DNA of 64,000 bases from NCBI GenBank assembly GCA_933822405.4, contig CAKOGP040001981.1, positions 118,105 through 182,104 on the forward strand, in the 5' to 3' direction. Source of the stretch: Cylindrotheca closterium. Lineage: Eukaryota > Bacillariophyta > Bacillariophyceae > Bacillariales > Bacillariaceae. A program made the position numbers and the translations under genes. The stretch's first letter is position 1. Every line of letters starts with the position of its first letter. The notes under the pieces were generated by a model. That model worked only from the letters and a program-made list of their open reading frames with translations, searched no databases and had not been told where the DNA came from. Shown here piece after piece: positions 51,608 to 63,500 of this stretch.

Positions 51608-54600
51608 CTAGTCCTCCCACTGTGATGAACATATTTTCAAGTATTCTTCAACGAGCTTCTCCCCCTCACGAACCCATTCCTCACGATTTGCCATGGCATA
51701 GTTCAAATACTCGTGGGAAGACACCCCAAACACACCACAGCTGTGTAGCTTCTTTGCCAAAGGGATCACGTAAAAGTCGAAGAAGCCAATTTCTCCCTTG
51801 TACCAATTGATACTAGGATCCACATCCGCCCGGCCAGCCTTGAAGGCTCCGTAGCATTCCATGAAGAATTTCTCGTTCCACCTCTTGTAGATATGCCAAT
51901 GTTGCATCGTGTGAGAGACATCTGAGGCCTGAATCAAGTGCTCGATCACGATGGTCGCCTTGCAATCCTCTCTCTCAACGTCACCTTCATGACCAGTGCA
52001 GGGGGCAGTCTCAGCAAAGGCCGTCTCCCACCGGGCCTTTCGGAGTTCTTGCAATCCTTTGTCAACAATGTCAGTCGCCATCACTGTATTCACCACCAGC
52101 TGTCGAAACCTAAAAAGTTCCTCTTCGGTCTGATAGATACAAGCTCGAAGCCCGTCGTACTCTGGGCTCATGAGCATTCCCCAAGCAAGATCGACACTAT
52201 TCTGTTCTGCAATAGATTTCTGGTATAGCTTTGCCGTTCTGGTTTGCTCTTTGAGCAGCTGAGCGTTGGGGACGCCGGGATGGTCTAGGTCATGGATGAT
52301 GGCAGAGAAAACAACCGCGAACTGTGTCATTGGATCCGATGTAATACCGTAAGAGTGGCCTGCTAAATTCACCAGATCTACACTGCGGTCAGAGCCATCA
52401 CGGCGGAATACCTTTCCCTCGTCCAAATCAACAATCCGCATGAGCAGTTTCTTGACACTAGCAGTCACGTGGCTAGCATGCTCAAAGTTGTGGAATGGGT
52501 TGTCTCGATACATTGACATCACGTTGGACAAGTAGAGTCGCAACTGCAGCGTTGCTGTTTCGCTGATGTGGACTTGAGCTGTTGCTTTCCGCACTCGGAG
52601 TTCTTCAGGATCGAACCTCTTCAATGGAACGATGGGAACAAACTCATCGAGAACAACACTGCCCTTCCCAATGTCGTGCTCCATCGAAGAGAGCGACTCA
52701 ATACTCTTCACTTGACCATTTCTTGATGCAATTACCTGCTGCAACAAGGTGCTCAAGATTTCAAGGTTCCATTCGACGAGTCGTTGCGACTTGGTAGTTT
52801 CCTCTGCGCTGTCTTGGGACCAGAACCAATCGTCGTCATCATTCCCAGCAGCCAGCGGAGCTTCTTCATTCTCGTCGCCACTTTCAGAGAGGCAATTCAG
52901 CCGAGGAACCATCTTTGGGTTTCGCTGCTGCCGTGCGGTTTGCAGCCAGTACGATTGCATCTCTCCTTTTCCCTTCACTTGTATCTTGTGGCTTCTTGGT
53001 CGTACCAGTTTTGACAGTCCTGCAGCCATCAAAAGATTCGCAGTCGTTTCTGACAGCTGAATGCATCCAGGCTCTCCACTACTCTCCATTCGAGAGGCCG
53101 TGTTCATTGTTTCACCAAAAAGCTGGAACCTACTGCGTTCACCTCTCAAGACGCCAGCAGTCACCTGCCCACTGATTCCCATCAGCAACGCAAAGTAGTA
53201 CAGTCAGAACCATAGTTTCAAAAGTGAAAAACGGCAAGAACAAGCAACTGATGAACATACCTATGCATACCGATTCTCAGGTTCAAGTCAGATGTGTCTG
53301 GACCCAGTGTCATCTCCAATTTGGCTGTCACTTCCTTCATCTTCTTCATACATCCTCTAGCAAAACGGGCGACAGCTACCATGTGATCTTTGTCGGGTTC
53401 CGGCAGACCCCCTACCGCCACGTAACAATCGCCAACCGTCTCTACCTTGAACACGCCATATCGATATGCCAGCTTGTCGAAGGCTCCGTATATGGTCTCT
53501 AGTAGGATGAAGACCTGCGAAGGCTCCCTGGCGGAAGACCATGCGGTGAAGCCAGCAATGTCCGCGAACATTACAGTAGTGTTTGGGAACAAGTCAGCGA
53601 GAGGCGCTTCGGTGAGGTTGTTCGTTTGACCTTCAAAGTCCATCGGATCCATTAGATCATCTTGAGGCCTTTGCTTTTGTGCGTCATAGAGTCGCTCTCG
53701 AATGGCTGTCGGGAACATATTCGAAACAATTTTGTCTTGTTTGATGATGCGATTCATCACCATCCGTTGTCGCCGTGAAACAAAATAATCGTAGAGCAAG
53801 AAGACCATACTGGTAAAGGCAAAGATAAGCATCACCACGCCAGTGTAGTACAGTGCCTTGTTGGACAGGTATCTCGCCTCAAAGTCTTCTGTAGGGTAAA
53901 GATGTAGTGTCAACTTGGGGATACAGTTGCCCTCTGGGATCTTGGATTCGTCCACGTCTAGGTCCACTAAAACTTTGGTGACTTCCAGAGCATTGTACTG
54001 AGAATCATGAGCATCGAAGGCGCCAAGATACTCAGCGTTGGGACCATTGATCAGATAGGAAACGACAGTGTTGGTCGGATCTTGATCGGAGGGATCCATG
54101 GACTCGTATCTGACCCTCGAGCAGCTGCTACGGAGAACAATTACTATTCCATCGACACCTTCAACGAGAAGGTTTTGGAAGTAGTCGAGCCACTTCATGG
54201 TCAGCCAAACCACTCCCACCATCTTCGAGTCTTCGGATTCCAAGTCGACGCCTTCGAAAATGGGTTGCATGATCGAGTTCGCGGCTTCCCTGATATCGGT
54301 ATTGAAATCCATGGATGGTCTTCGAGTCGCATTGGTGATGTGGAATAGCGTCGCTACTTGCGGAAACTGTAACATATCATAGTTGGTGTACATCGTGTTG
54401 CGATGCCCAGTGGTAAGGGGGTACTGTTCCCACGCCGGTAATGACGGTGCAGGACCCATCACTGGTGTGGGTATAAAGTTGTTTTGAACGTCGTAGTAGT
54501 GAATGAAAGGCAAAGTGCCATTCATCAATAGCTCTATTGTATAGTTTTTCTTTTGAGCGCTAATGGATTCTGAATACCATCTTCTTGCTTCTTGCGTTGA

Positions 54601-55219
54601 ATATCCAGACCACATGCCCCGTTGGTATTCTTCGACAATCGGTGAAAAGGCAATAATGGGCTCTTCACCCCCAATCAAAGTAGTTAGGGCTTCAAGCTTG
54701 TAGGACCAGTTAGGGACGCTGACAAAAGGCCAGCTCGAGTTCGTCGCGACTGCGGCCGACGCAATCGTAACAGAAAGAACATCCATTGTGGCAAATATTT
54801 GATCTGCCTTTTGCCTTGCAACAGTGACAATCTCGGAAGCGAAACCGGAGAACTAAGAAATTATTGAGAAAGAGTATGAGTTGGCCATGGAATGAAGGTG
54901 TAGCATAACGCCAGCACGCCGTTCAGAAGTGACTCACCTGATACTCGAACTCGGCCTTTTCCTCATCATTGATAATAAGATAAGTTGCAGTAGCAACAGC
55001 TGATACTGCCATGAGTAGGACACAGAAAACGAGTACTTTGGACCATCTCACATCTCTCTGCTCTCTGATCGCAACCTGTGGTGTAGCGTATCTTGACTCG
55101 TACGAGGAGCTTGCAACGCTGGAGCTGGTGAATGCAGATATCCCCGTTGTACTCGCACTAGAGTCAAACTCTTTGATGTAGCTATTGTCGTCTGGTTTGG
55201 AGTCGTTTCCTTTTACCAT
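51608..55219 (-). CDS. receptor-type nucleotidyl cyclase-phosphodiesterase fusion, copy A (three exons)
   Basis: Exons 55219-54938, 54852-53261 and 53171-51608; 1145 residues; the joins restore EYQ|FSGF and MHS|GQVTAG. TM1 lies at about residues 59-79, an extracellular sensor domain (CHASE-like in layout) up to about 425, and TM2 at about 428-451. A class III cyclase catalytic domain follows, with metal-binding D525 (FADIAGFT) and D569 (VGDCY), E565 as a guanine-type specificity residue, and the NTASRME transition-state motif. The C-terminal third is a 3',5'-cyclic-nucleotide phosphodiesterase (NPFHNFEHASHV, HDLDHPGVPN, ASDVSHTMQHWHIY). One protein thus both makes and destroys cNMP. Such fusions are known from diatoms and are reported as pheromone-responsive in Seminavis. 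Copy A is the most divergent of the three. Confidence 0.93.
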
Positions 55220-55888
55220 TTTTGTAATTTGTGAGAGTATGATAAAACCTTACAAAGCCTGGCGAGGTTCTACAATAAACATCTGAATGCCAACAAGAAC
55301 GCGGCACCTGGTACGAAGGAACCGTATAACCTGCACCCGATGCCTCAAGAAGCAATGGCTGATGTCTTGTTGTCATGAGACCCCTCTTGTAAAAAAGTAA
55401 CTGTTGACACGATTCCTTTTGCGCAACGAATCATGGTTTTTCGGACGCAGCTCGTTTAAACCTAGGACTCGAACTAGTCATTTATGCCCTGAATATTATT
55501 TTATCACTTTCTCTGTTCGAAATGGGAACTGGACCACTATCGGTACCAGGTACCCATGTACAATGCCTGACATCGTTATTAATAATGCCTGGCATTATCC
55601 ATATTAAAAATGAACCACTGGAAAATAGAATAACGTTGTTCATGATGGTTTCTGACAACATTGTCAAGGGAACGGACAATGGGCATGTACCAGTAGTGGT
55701 CACGTGTGCCTAATATGCAGAAATAGGGTCACGTATGCCTAATATGCAGAAATGGAGACAGCGGGGCAGCAGTTATGACCAACGAAGCATAGAGGCTTTC
55801 CGGAACATGCATTAATAGTACATTATATACAGCATATAATAGCGTCAGACCAGAATTGCGGATGCGGCGTTGACTTCTTTGACTCAAA
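55220..55888. other. intergenic region between copies A and relic/copy B
   Basis: About 670 bp upstream of copy A. Contains a 29-bp tandem repeat (55698-55755) and palindromic GGTACC-type text near 55540. No gene seen. Confidence 0.4.
55698..55755. repeat. 29-bp tandem repeat, two units
   Basis: GGTCACGT(G/A)TGCCTAATAT followed by GCAGAAATA/GG is present twice in direct tandem with a 29-bp period; the two units differ at only two or three positions. Confidence 0.9.
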
Positions 55889-56005
55889 CTATCGTATTCT
55901 CATGCTTTCGTACTTTTCTAGATAGTCTTCAACGAGCTTCTTCTCACCCTCGCGAACCCATTCATCGCGATTGGCCAGTGCATAGTTCAAATACTCCTGA
56001 GAAGA
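55889..56005 (-). pseudogene. orphan C-terminal fragment of a cyclase-PDE gene
   Basis: On the minus strand this segment encodes the last 35-38 codons of the phosphodiesterase, ending EDYLEKYES plus an alternative MRIR tail and a stop at 55889-55891. Similarity to copy B starts abruptly at about 56005, within the codons for SSQEYLNYALANRDEW. Relative to copy B there is one extra codon (EGEKKLVED instead of EGEKLVED). No upstream part of the gene is present, so this is a remnant of a deleted or truncated fourth copy, lying 210 bp downstream of the stop of copy B. Confidence 0.8.
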
Positions 56006-56067
56006 AGCAAATGAACAAATAAGGTGCTGTATGCTCAAGAAGTTTGAAAGTCGCGTGTGTCTTTACT

Positions 56068-56213
56068 TTAGCATCAATAAAATAAGTGGGCAGCTGAGAG
56101 GCGACATCTTCAGTAACAAGTAGGAAATCTATAACGTTATACAGCACCCATTCGATATAGATCAAATCAGACCACTATTGCACTTGCGGCATGATTTACT
56201 GACAAGAAAACCC
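56068..56213. repeat. duplicated 3' flank of copies B and C (first occurrence)
   Basis: The 146 bp from TTAGCATCAATAAAATAAGT up to the stop codon of copy B recur at 60385-60530 beside copy C, with no difference that I noticed. The offset of 4317 bp is the same as for the coding regions, so this marks the left end of the tandem duplication unit. Confidence 0.9.
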
Positions 56214-59200
56214 TCATCGTTTTGCTATACTTTCATACTTTTCCAGATAGTCTTCAACGAGCTTCTCGCCCTCGCGAACCCATTCATCGCGATTGGCCAG
56301 TGCATAGTTCAAATATTCCTGAGAAGATACCCCAAACACACCACAGCTATGTAGCTTCTTCGCCAAAGGAATCACGTAAAAGTCGAAAAAACCAATCTCC
56401 CCCTTGTACCAATTCGTACTTGGATCCACATCAGCTCGACCCGACCTGAAGGCTCCATAGCATTCCATGAAGAACTTCTCGTTCCATTGCTTGTAGATAT
56501 GCCAATGCTGCATCGTATGGGATACATCTGAAGCCTGAATCAAGTGCTCGATTACAATGGTTGCCTTGCGATCTTCGCTCTCGATACCGTCCTCGCCAGC
56601 TGCAGCAAGATCTGTCTCAGCAAAGGCCGTCTCCCATCGGGCCTTTCGTAGTGCTTGCAACCCTTTATCAACAATATCAGTCGCTAAGACAGTGTTGACG
56701 ACCAGCTGTCGGAATCGACAGAGCTCTTCTTCGCTTTCATAGATGCATGCTCGTAGATCCTCGTATTCGGGTCCCATGAGTATCTCCCAAGCGAGATCAA
56801 CACTGTTCTGTTCTGCGATGGACTTTTGATAGAGCTTTGCGGTTCTTGTATCCTCCTTGAGAAGCTGAGTATTGGGGACGCCTGGATGGTCGAGGTCATG
56901 GATAATGGCAGAGAAAACAACCGCAAACTGCGTCAAGGGATCCGACGTGATACCATACGAGTGACCTGCTAGATCCATGAGCTCCATGCTGCTTTGTTCT
57001 TCTTTCGGTCGCAGCAGAGCATTCCTTTTGTCTGTATCGACAATGCGCATGAGTAGTTTCTTGACACTAGCGGTCACATGTGTTGCATGTTCAAAGTTGT
57101 GAAATGGATTTTCGCGATACATGGAAGCCACGTTCGAGATGTAGTCTCTAAGTTGCGACGTTGCATTCTCTCCAATACTAGATTGCGGGCTGCCTTGTTT
57201 CCTTTCCTGCAGCTCTTCGGAACCGAATCTCTTCAATGTGATGATTGGGACGAATTCGTCGAGTACAGTCTTATCACTTCCAATCGTTTGTTCCTTCAGT
57301 GCAACAGATCCGGGGTCTTTGTATCCATTGCTTCTGGAAGACATCACCTGTTGCAAAAGAGAACCCATAATTTCAACAGTCCACTCGACAAGGCGTTCTT
57401 GCTTTGTAGTTTCCGCAATGCCTATGTCAACATCTTCGTCTAGGTTGGCAGAGTGCTCTGTATCTACAGTGTCCGAAGCTTCAGAAGAGATGTTCTTTTC
57501 GCTGGAATCGTCGTTGCTGTTAAGCAACCAATACGTTTGCATCTCTCCTTTTCCCTTGACATGGATCTTGTGGTTTCTTGGGCGGATTAATCGAGACCAA
57601 CCAGCCTCAATCAACAGATTTGCGGTTGTTTGCGACATTTGAATTTGCTTTGGACTCCCACTGCTCTCCATTCGAGAGGCCGTGTTCATTGTGTCACCAA
57701 AAAGCTGGAATCGACTTCGTTCACCTCTCAAGACGCCAGCAGTCACCTGCCCACTGATTCCCATGAGCAACGCAAAGTAGTACAGTCAGAACCATAGTTT
57801 CAAAAGTGAAAAACGGCAAGAAGAAGCAACTGATGAACATACCTGTGCATACCGATTCTCAGGTTCAAGTCGGATGTGTCTGGACCCAGCCTCATCTCCA
57901 ATTTGGCTGTCACTTCTTTCATCTTCTTCATACATCCTCTAGCAAAACGGGCGACAGCAACCATGTGATCTTTGTCGGGTTCCGGCAGACCCCCTACCGC
58001 AACGTAGCAATCGCCCACCGTCTCTACCTTGAACACGCCATATCGATATGCCAGCTTGTCGAAGGCTCCGTATATGGTCTCTAGTAGGATGAAGACCTGC
58101 GAAGGCTCCCTGGCGGAAGACCATGCGGTGAAGCCAGCAATGTCCGCGAACATTACAGTAGTGTTTGGGAACAAGTCAGCGAGAGGCGCTTCAGTCATGT
58201 CGTTCGTTTGTCCTTCAAAGTCCAGGGGATCCATTAGATCGTCTTGAGCAGGCCTTTGCTTTTGTGCATCGTAGAGTCGCTCTCGAATGGCTGTCGGAAA
58301 GACGTCCGAAACAATCTTGTCTTGCTTGATGATGCGATCCATGACAGTTCTTTGTCGCCGTCCAACAAAGAAGTCATAGAGAATGAACACCATACTGGTA
58401 AAGGCAAATATCGAGACCACAGCGATGGTGTAGTAGAGAGACTTATCGGATAGGTATCTCGATTCAAATTCTTCTGTAGGGTAAAGATGCAGTGTCAACT
58501 TGGGGATACAGTTGCCATCTGGGATCTTGGATTCGTCCACGTCTAGGTCCACTAATACTTTGGTGACTTCCAGAGCATCGTACTGAGAGTCATGAGCATC
58601 AAACTCGCCAAGATACTCAGCGTTGGGGCCATTGATCAGATAGGAAACGACAGTTTCAGATGGTTCCTGAGTCGACGCATTCACAGATTCGTATCTGACC
58701 CTCGAGCAGCTGCTTCGGAGGACAACTATTATTCCATCGACACCTTCGACGAGAAGGTTCTGGAAGTAGTCGAGCCACTTCATGGTCAGCCAAACCACTC
58801 CCACCATCTTCGAGTCCTTAGACTTTGAGTCGACGCCTTCGAAAATGGGTTGCAAGATCGAGTTCGCGGCCTCCTTAACATCGGTATTGAAGTCCATGGA
58901 TGGTCTTCGAGTCGCATTGGTGATGTCGAATAGCGTTGCTATTTGTGGAAACTCCAATAGATCCAAGTTTGTGTGCATCACATTACGATGTCCAATGACA
59001 AGCGGGTCCGTTTGCCATGCTGGTAATGTCGTTGCAAGACCCCTGACCGGTGTGGGCATGAAGTTATTTTCAACATCATAGAAGTGAATGAAAGGCAAAG
59101 TTCCATTCAGGAATAGCTCGAATGTGGAGGAGTCGACAATGGACTCCCCATAATACTTTGGTGCTTGTTCCATCGAGTATCGAGACCACATACCTCGCTG

Positions 59201-59804
59201 GGACTCTTCGACGATTGGCGAGAAGGCAATGATTGGTGCCTCGCCGCCGATCAGCGTGGAAAGAGATTCAATTGTCAATGACCAGTTTGGAACTCGAACA
59301 AATGGCCAGGAAGAGTTTGTGGCCGCTGCAGAAGATGCAATGCTGACTGACAATGCATTCATTGTGGCGAATATTTGGTCTGCGTTCTTTCGTGCAACAG
59401 TGACGATCTCAGATGCGGCACCTGAAAACTGCAGTTCATCAAAACCGTTGCAAAAGAAGATCAATGTTGAATGGTATTTTGAAAACGACATTTCAATAGA
59501 GTAGTTGGATACAAGGGTAGCTTACCTGACTTTTGAACTCCGTCTTTTCTTCATTGATGATGAGAATGTATGTGACAGTAGCGACAGCTGCCGCCGCCAA
59601 GAAGAGGACAAAGAAGACGAGCACCTTTGAAAATCTGACGGCGTTTTGCCCTTGGATGGTTATGTGTTTTGCGGGAACTCCTTCGTCGGAATCATCGCTA
59701 CCAACAACCGAAGTTCCAGTCACAAAGGAAGTTGCAGCAAGACTTTCATTGTCGTCATGATGTACACTGTAGTTATCCTCAAATGTAGGAGTTTGTTGTG
59801 CCAT
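56214..59804 (-). CDS. receptor-type nucleotidyl cyclase-phosphodiesterase fusion, copy B (three exons)
   Basis: Exons 59804-59526, 59428-57843 and 57753-56214; 1134 residues. Splice positions and phases equal those of copy A (donors CAG|GTAAGC and CACAG|GTATGT; acceptors CTGCAG and AATCAG). Same domain order: cytoplasmic N-tail, TM1 (KVLVFFVLFLAAAAVATVTY), sensor domain, TM2, class III cyclase with FADIAGFT, KVETVGDCY and NTASRME, then PDE with HDLDHPGVPN. The N-tail (MAQQTPTFEDNYS) is unrelated to that of copy A. The sensor domain has its own version of the central block (EQAPKYYGESIVDSSTFELF, VIGHRNVMHTNLDLLEFPQ). The linker between cyclase and PDE is shorter and differs from copy A. Confidence 0.93.
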
Positions 59805-60384
59805 TGCGATGCCCGACCAAAAAAACCGATGTGAGTCTTCAAAAAATATGACCTCAATGAATCTTTGCCATTTTGGAGAAGAATAAAAAAACCTTTCTCA
59901 AGCCGAATATGTTCTCTCCTGTTCTGGACATTATGCCGCTATCAACAATTTATTTAAAGGCAACATACTTAGGGCATAAAACAAAGTCCAGTCCTGGCGC
60001 GAGCACGAACGCGACGTGAGGAAACGAATCGAAGAAGAAAAGAACTGAAAACCCATAATATGATAATCTTTTTCAAAAATTGAATCATGAACGCATACCA
60101 CAACCGGTACATTGCCGTTTCTGTACAGTAGGACTGTTGAATCTTTGGTTGAATCGGCCTTCCGGTACTGTAATTGATTTGAACAGACGACTGTTCGTGT
60201 GGCGAAACGAAATCTACTGGGCCTTATTTCTGGCTCAAAGTTTCATCGTTTTGTCGCGACTAGAAAATACTGGCAGAACTGTATTTTGACCAGAACCACC
60301 TTCGTCATTCGTCCTCATTCATGACATCCCAAGCTGTTTCAAATTCATCGCCACCTCAGCGAGACGAGTTGGCTGAGGAGGTTG
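59805..60384. other. intergenic region between copies B and C
   Basis: 580 bp of sequence that I do not find repeated elsewhere in the window; upstream region of copy B. Contains a short ORF at 60080-60289 without family resemblance. No RNA or regulatory element recognised. Confidence 0.4.
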
Positions 60385-60530
60385 TTAGCATCAATAAAAT
60401 AAGTGGGCAGCTGAGAGGCGACATCTTCAGTAACAAGTAGGAAATCTATAACGTTATACAGCACCCATTCGATATAGATCAAATCAGACCACTATTGCAC
60501 TTGCGGCATGATTTACTGACAAGAAAACCC
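60385..60530. repeat. duplicated 3' flank of copies B and C (second occurrence)
   Basis: Repeats 56068-56213 without a difference that I noticed. To its left the two loci differ completely, sharing only TTAGCATC-type microhomology at the breakpoint. Confidence 0.9.
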
Positions 60531-63500
60531 TCATCGTTTTGCTATACTTTCATACTTTTCCAGATAGTCGTCAACGAGCTTCTCGCCCTCGCGAACCCAT
60601 TCATCGCGATTGGCCAGTGCATAGTTCAAATATTCCTGAGAAGATACCCCAAACACACCACAGCTATGTAGCTTCTTCGCCAAAGGAATCACGTAAAAGT
60701 CGAAAAAACCAATCTCCCCCTTGTACCAATTCGTACTTGGATCCACATCAGCTCGACCCGACCTGAAGGCTCCATAGCATTCCATGAAGAACTTCTCGTT
60801 CCATTGCTTGTAGATATGCCAATGCTGCATCGTATGGGATACATCTGAAGCCTGAATCAAGTGCTCGATTACAATGGTTGCCTTGCGATCTTCGCTCTCG
60901 ATACCGTCCTCGCCAGCTGCAGCAAGATCTGTCTCAGCAAAGGCCGTCTCCCATCGGGCCTTTCGTAGTGCTTGCAACCCTTTATCAACAATATCAGTCG
61001 CTAAGACAGTGTTGACGACCAGCTGTCGGAATCGACAGAGCTCTTCTTCGCTTTCATAGATGCATGCTCGTAGATCCTCGTATTCGGGTCCCATGAGTAT
61101 CTCCCAAGCGAGATCAACACTGTTCTGTTCTGCGATGGACTTTTGATAGAGCTTTGCGGTTCTTGTATCCTCCTTGAGAAGCTGAGTATTGGGGACGCCT
61201 GGATGGTCGAGGTCATGGATAATGGCAGAGAAAACAACCGCAAACTGCGTCAAGGGATCCGACGTGATACCATACGAGTGACCTGCTAGATCCATGAGCT
61301 CCATGCTGCTTTGTTCTTCTTTCGGTCGCAGCAGAGCATTCCTTTTGTCTGTATCGACAATGCGCATGAGTAGTTTCTTGACACTAGCGGTCACATGTGT
61401 TGCATGTTCAAAGTTGTGAAATGGATTTTCGCGATACATGGAAGCCACGTTCGAGATGTAGTCTCTAAGTTGCGACGTTGCATTCTCTCCAATACTAGAT
61501 TGCGGGCTGCCTTGTTTCCTTTCCTGCAGCTCTTCGGAACCGAATCTCTTCAATGTGATGATTGGGACGAATTCGTCGAGTACAGTCTTATCACTTCCAA
61601 TCGTTTGTTCCTTCAGTGCAACAGATCCGGGGTCTTTGTATCCATTGCTTCTGGAAGACATCACCTGTTGCAAAAGAGAACCCATAATTTCAACAGTCCA
61701 CTCGACAAGGCGTTCTTGCTTTGTAGTTTCCGCAATGCCTATGTCAACATCTTCGTCTAGGTTGGCAGAGTGCTCTGTATCTACAGTGTCCGAAGCTTCA
61801 GAAGAGATGTTCTTTTCGCTGGAATCGTCGTTGCTGTTAAGCAACCAATACGTTTGCATCTCTCCTTTTCCCTTGACATGGATCTTGTGGTTTCTTGGGC
61901 GGATTAATCGAGACCAACCAGCCTCAATCAACAGATTTGCGGTTGTTTGCGACATTTGAATTTGCTTTGGACTCCCACTGCTCTCCATTCGAGAGGCCGT
62001 GTTCATTGTGTCACCAAAAAGCTGGAATCGACTTCGTTCACCTCTCAAGACGCCAGCAGTCACCTGCCCACTGATTCCCATGAGCAACGCAAAGTAGTAC
62101 AGTCAGAACCATAGTTTCAAAAGTGAAAAACGGCAAGAAGAAGCAACTGATGAACATACCTGTGCATACCGATTCTCAGGTTCAAGTCGGATGTGTCTGG
62201 ACCCAGCCTCATCTCCAATTTGGCTGTCACTTCTTTCATCTTCTTCATACATCCTCTAGCAAAACGGGCGACAGCAACCATGTGATCTTTGTCGGGTTCC
62301 GGCAGACCCCCTACCGCAACGTAGCAATCGCCCACCGTCTCTACCTTGAACACGCCATATCGATATGCCAGCTTGTCGAAGGCTCCGTATATGGTCTCTA
62401 GTAGGATGAAGACCTGCGAAGGCTCCCTGGCGGAAGACCATGCGGTGAAGCCAGCAATGTCCGCGAACATTACAGTAGTGTTTGGGAACAAGTCAGCGAG
62501 AGGCGCTTCAGTCATGTCGTTCGTTTGTCCTTCAAAGTCCAGGGGATCCATTAGATCGTCTTGAGCAGGCCTTTGCTTTTGTGCATCGTAGAGTCGCTCT
62601 CGAATGGCTGTCGGAAAGACGTCCGAAACAATCTTGTCTTGCTTGATGATGCGATCCATGACAGTTCTTTGTCGCCGTCCAACAAAGAAGTCATAGAGAA
62701 TGAACACCATACTGGTAAAGGCAAATATCGAGACCACAGCGATGGTGTAGTAGAGAGACTTATCGGATAGGTATCTCGATTCAAATTCTTCTGTAGGGTA
62801 AAGATGCAGTGTCAACTTGGGGATACAGTTGCCATCTGGGATCTTGGATTCGTCCACGTCTAGGTCCACTAATACTTTGGTGACTTCCAGAGCATCGTAC
62901 TGAGAGTCATGAGCATCAAACTCGCCAAGATACTCAGCGTTGGGGCCATTGATCAGATAGGAAACGACAGTTTCAGATGGTTCCTGAGTCGACGCATTCA
63001 CAGATTCGTATCTGACCCTCGAGCAGCTGCTTCGGAGGACAACTATTATTCCATCGACACCTTCGACGAGAAGGTTCTGGAAGTAGTCGAGCCACTTCAT
63101 GGTCAGCCAAACCACTCCCACCATCTTCGAGTCCTTAGACTTTGAGTCGACGCCTTCGAAAATGGGTTGCATAATCGAGTTCGCGGCCTCCCGAAGATCG
63201 GTATTGAAGTCCATGGATGGTCTTCGAGTAGCATTAGTGATGTCGAATAGCGTTGCCACCTGCGGGAACTGTAGCATATCATAGTTCGTGTACATCGTGT
63301 TGCGATGCCCAGTGATAAGGGGATACTGTTCCCACGCTGGTAATGTCGTTGCAAGACCCCTGACCGGTGTGGGCATGAAGTTGTTTTGAACGTCGTAGTA
63401 GTGAATGAAAGGTAAAGTTCCATTCATCAGTAATTCCACTGAATAGTTTTTCTTCTGATTACTGATTGATTCGGCATACCAGTTTCCTGCTTCCTTCATC

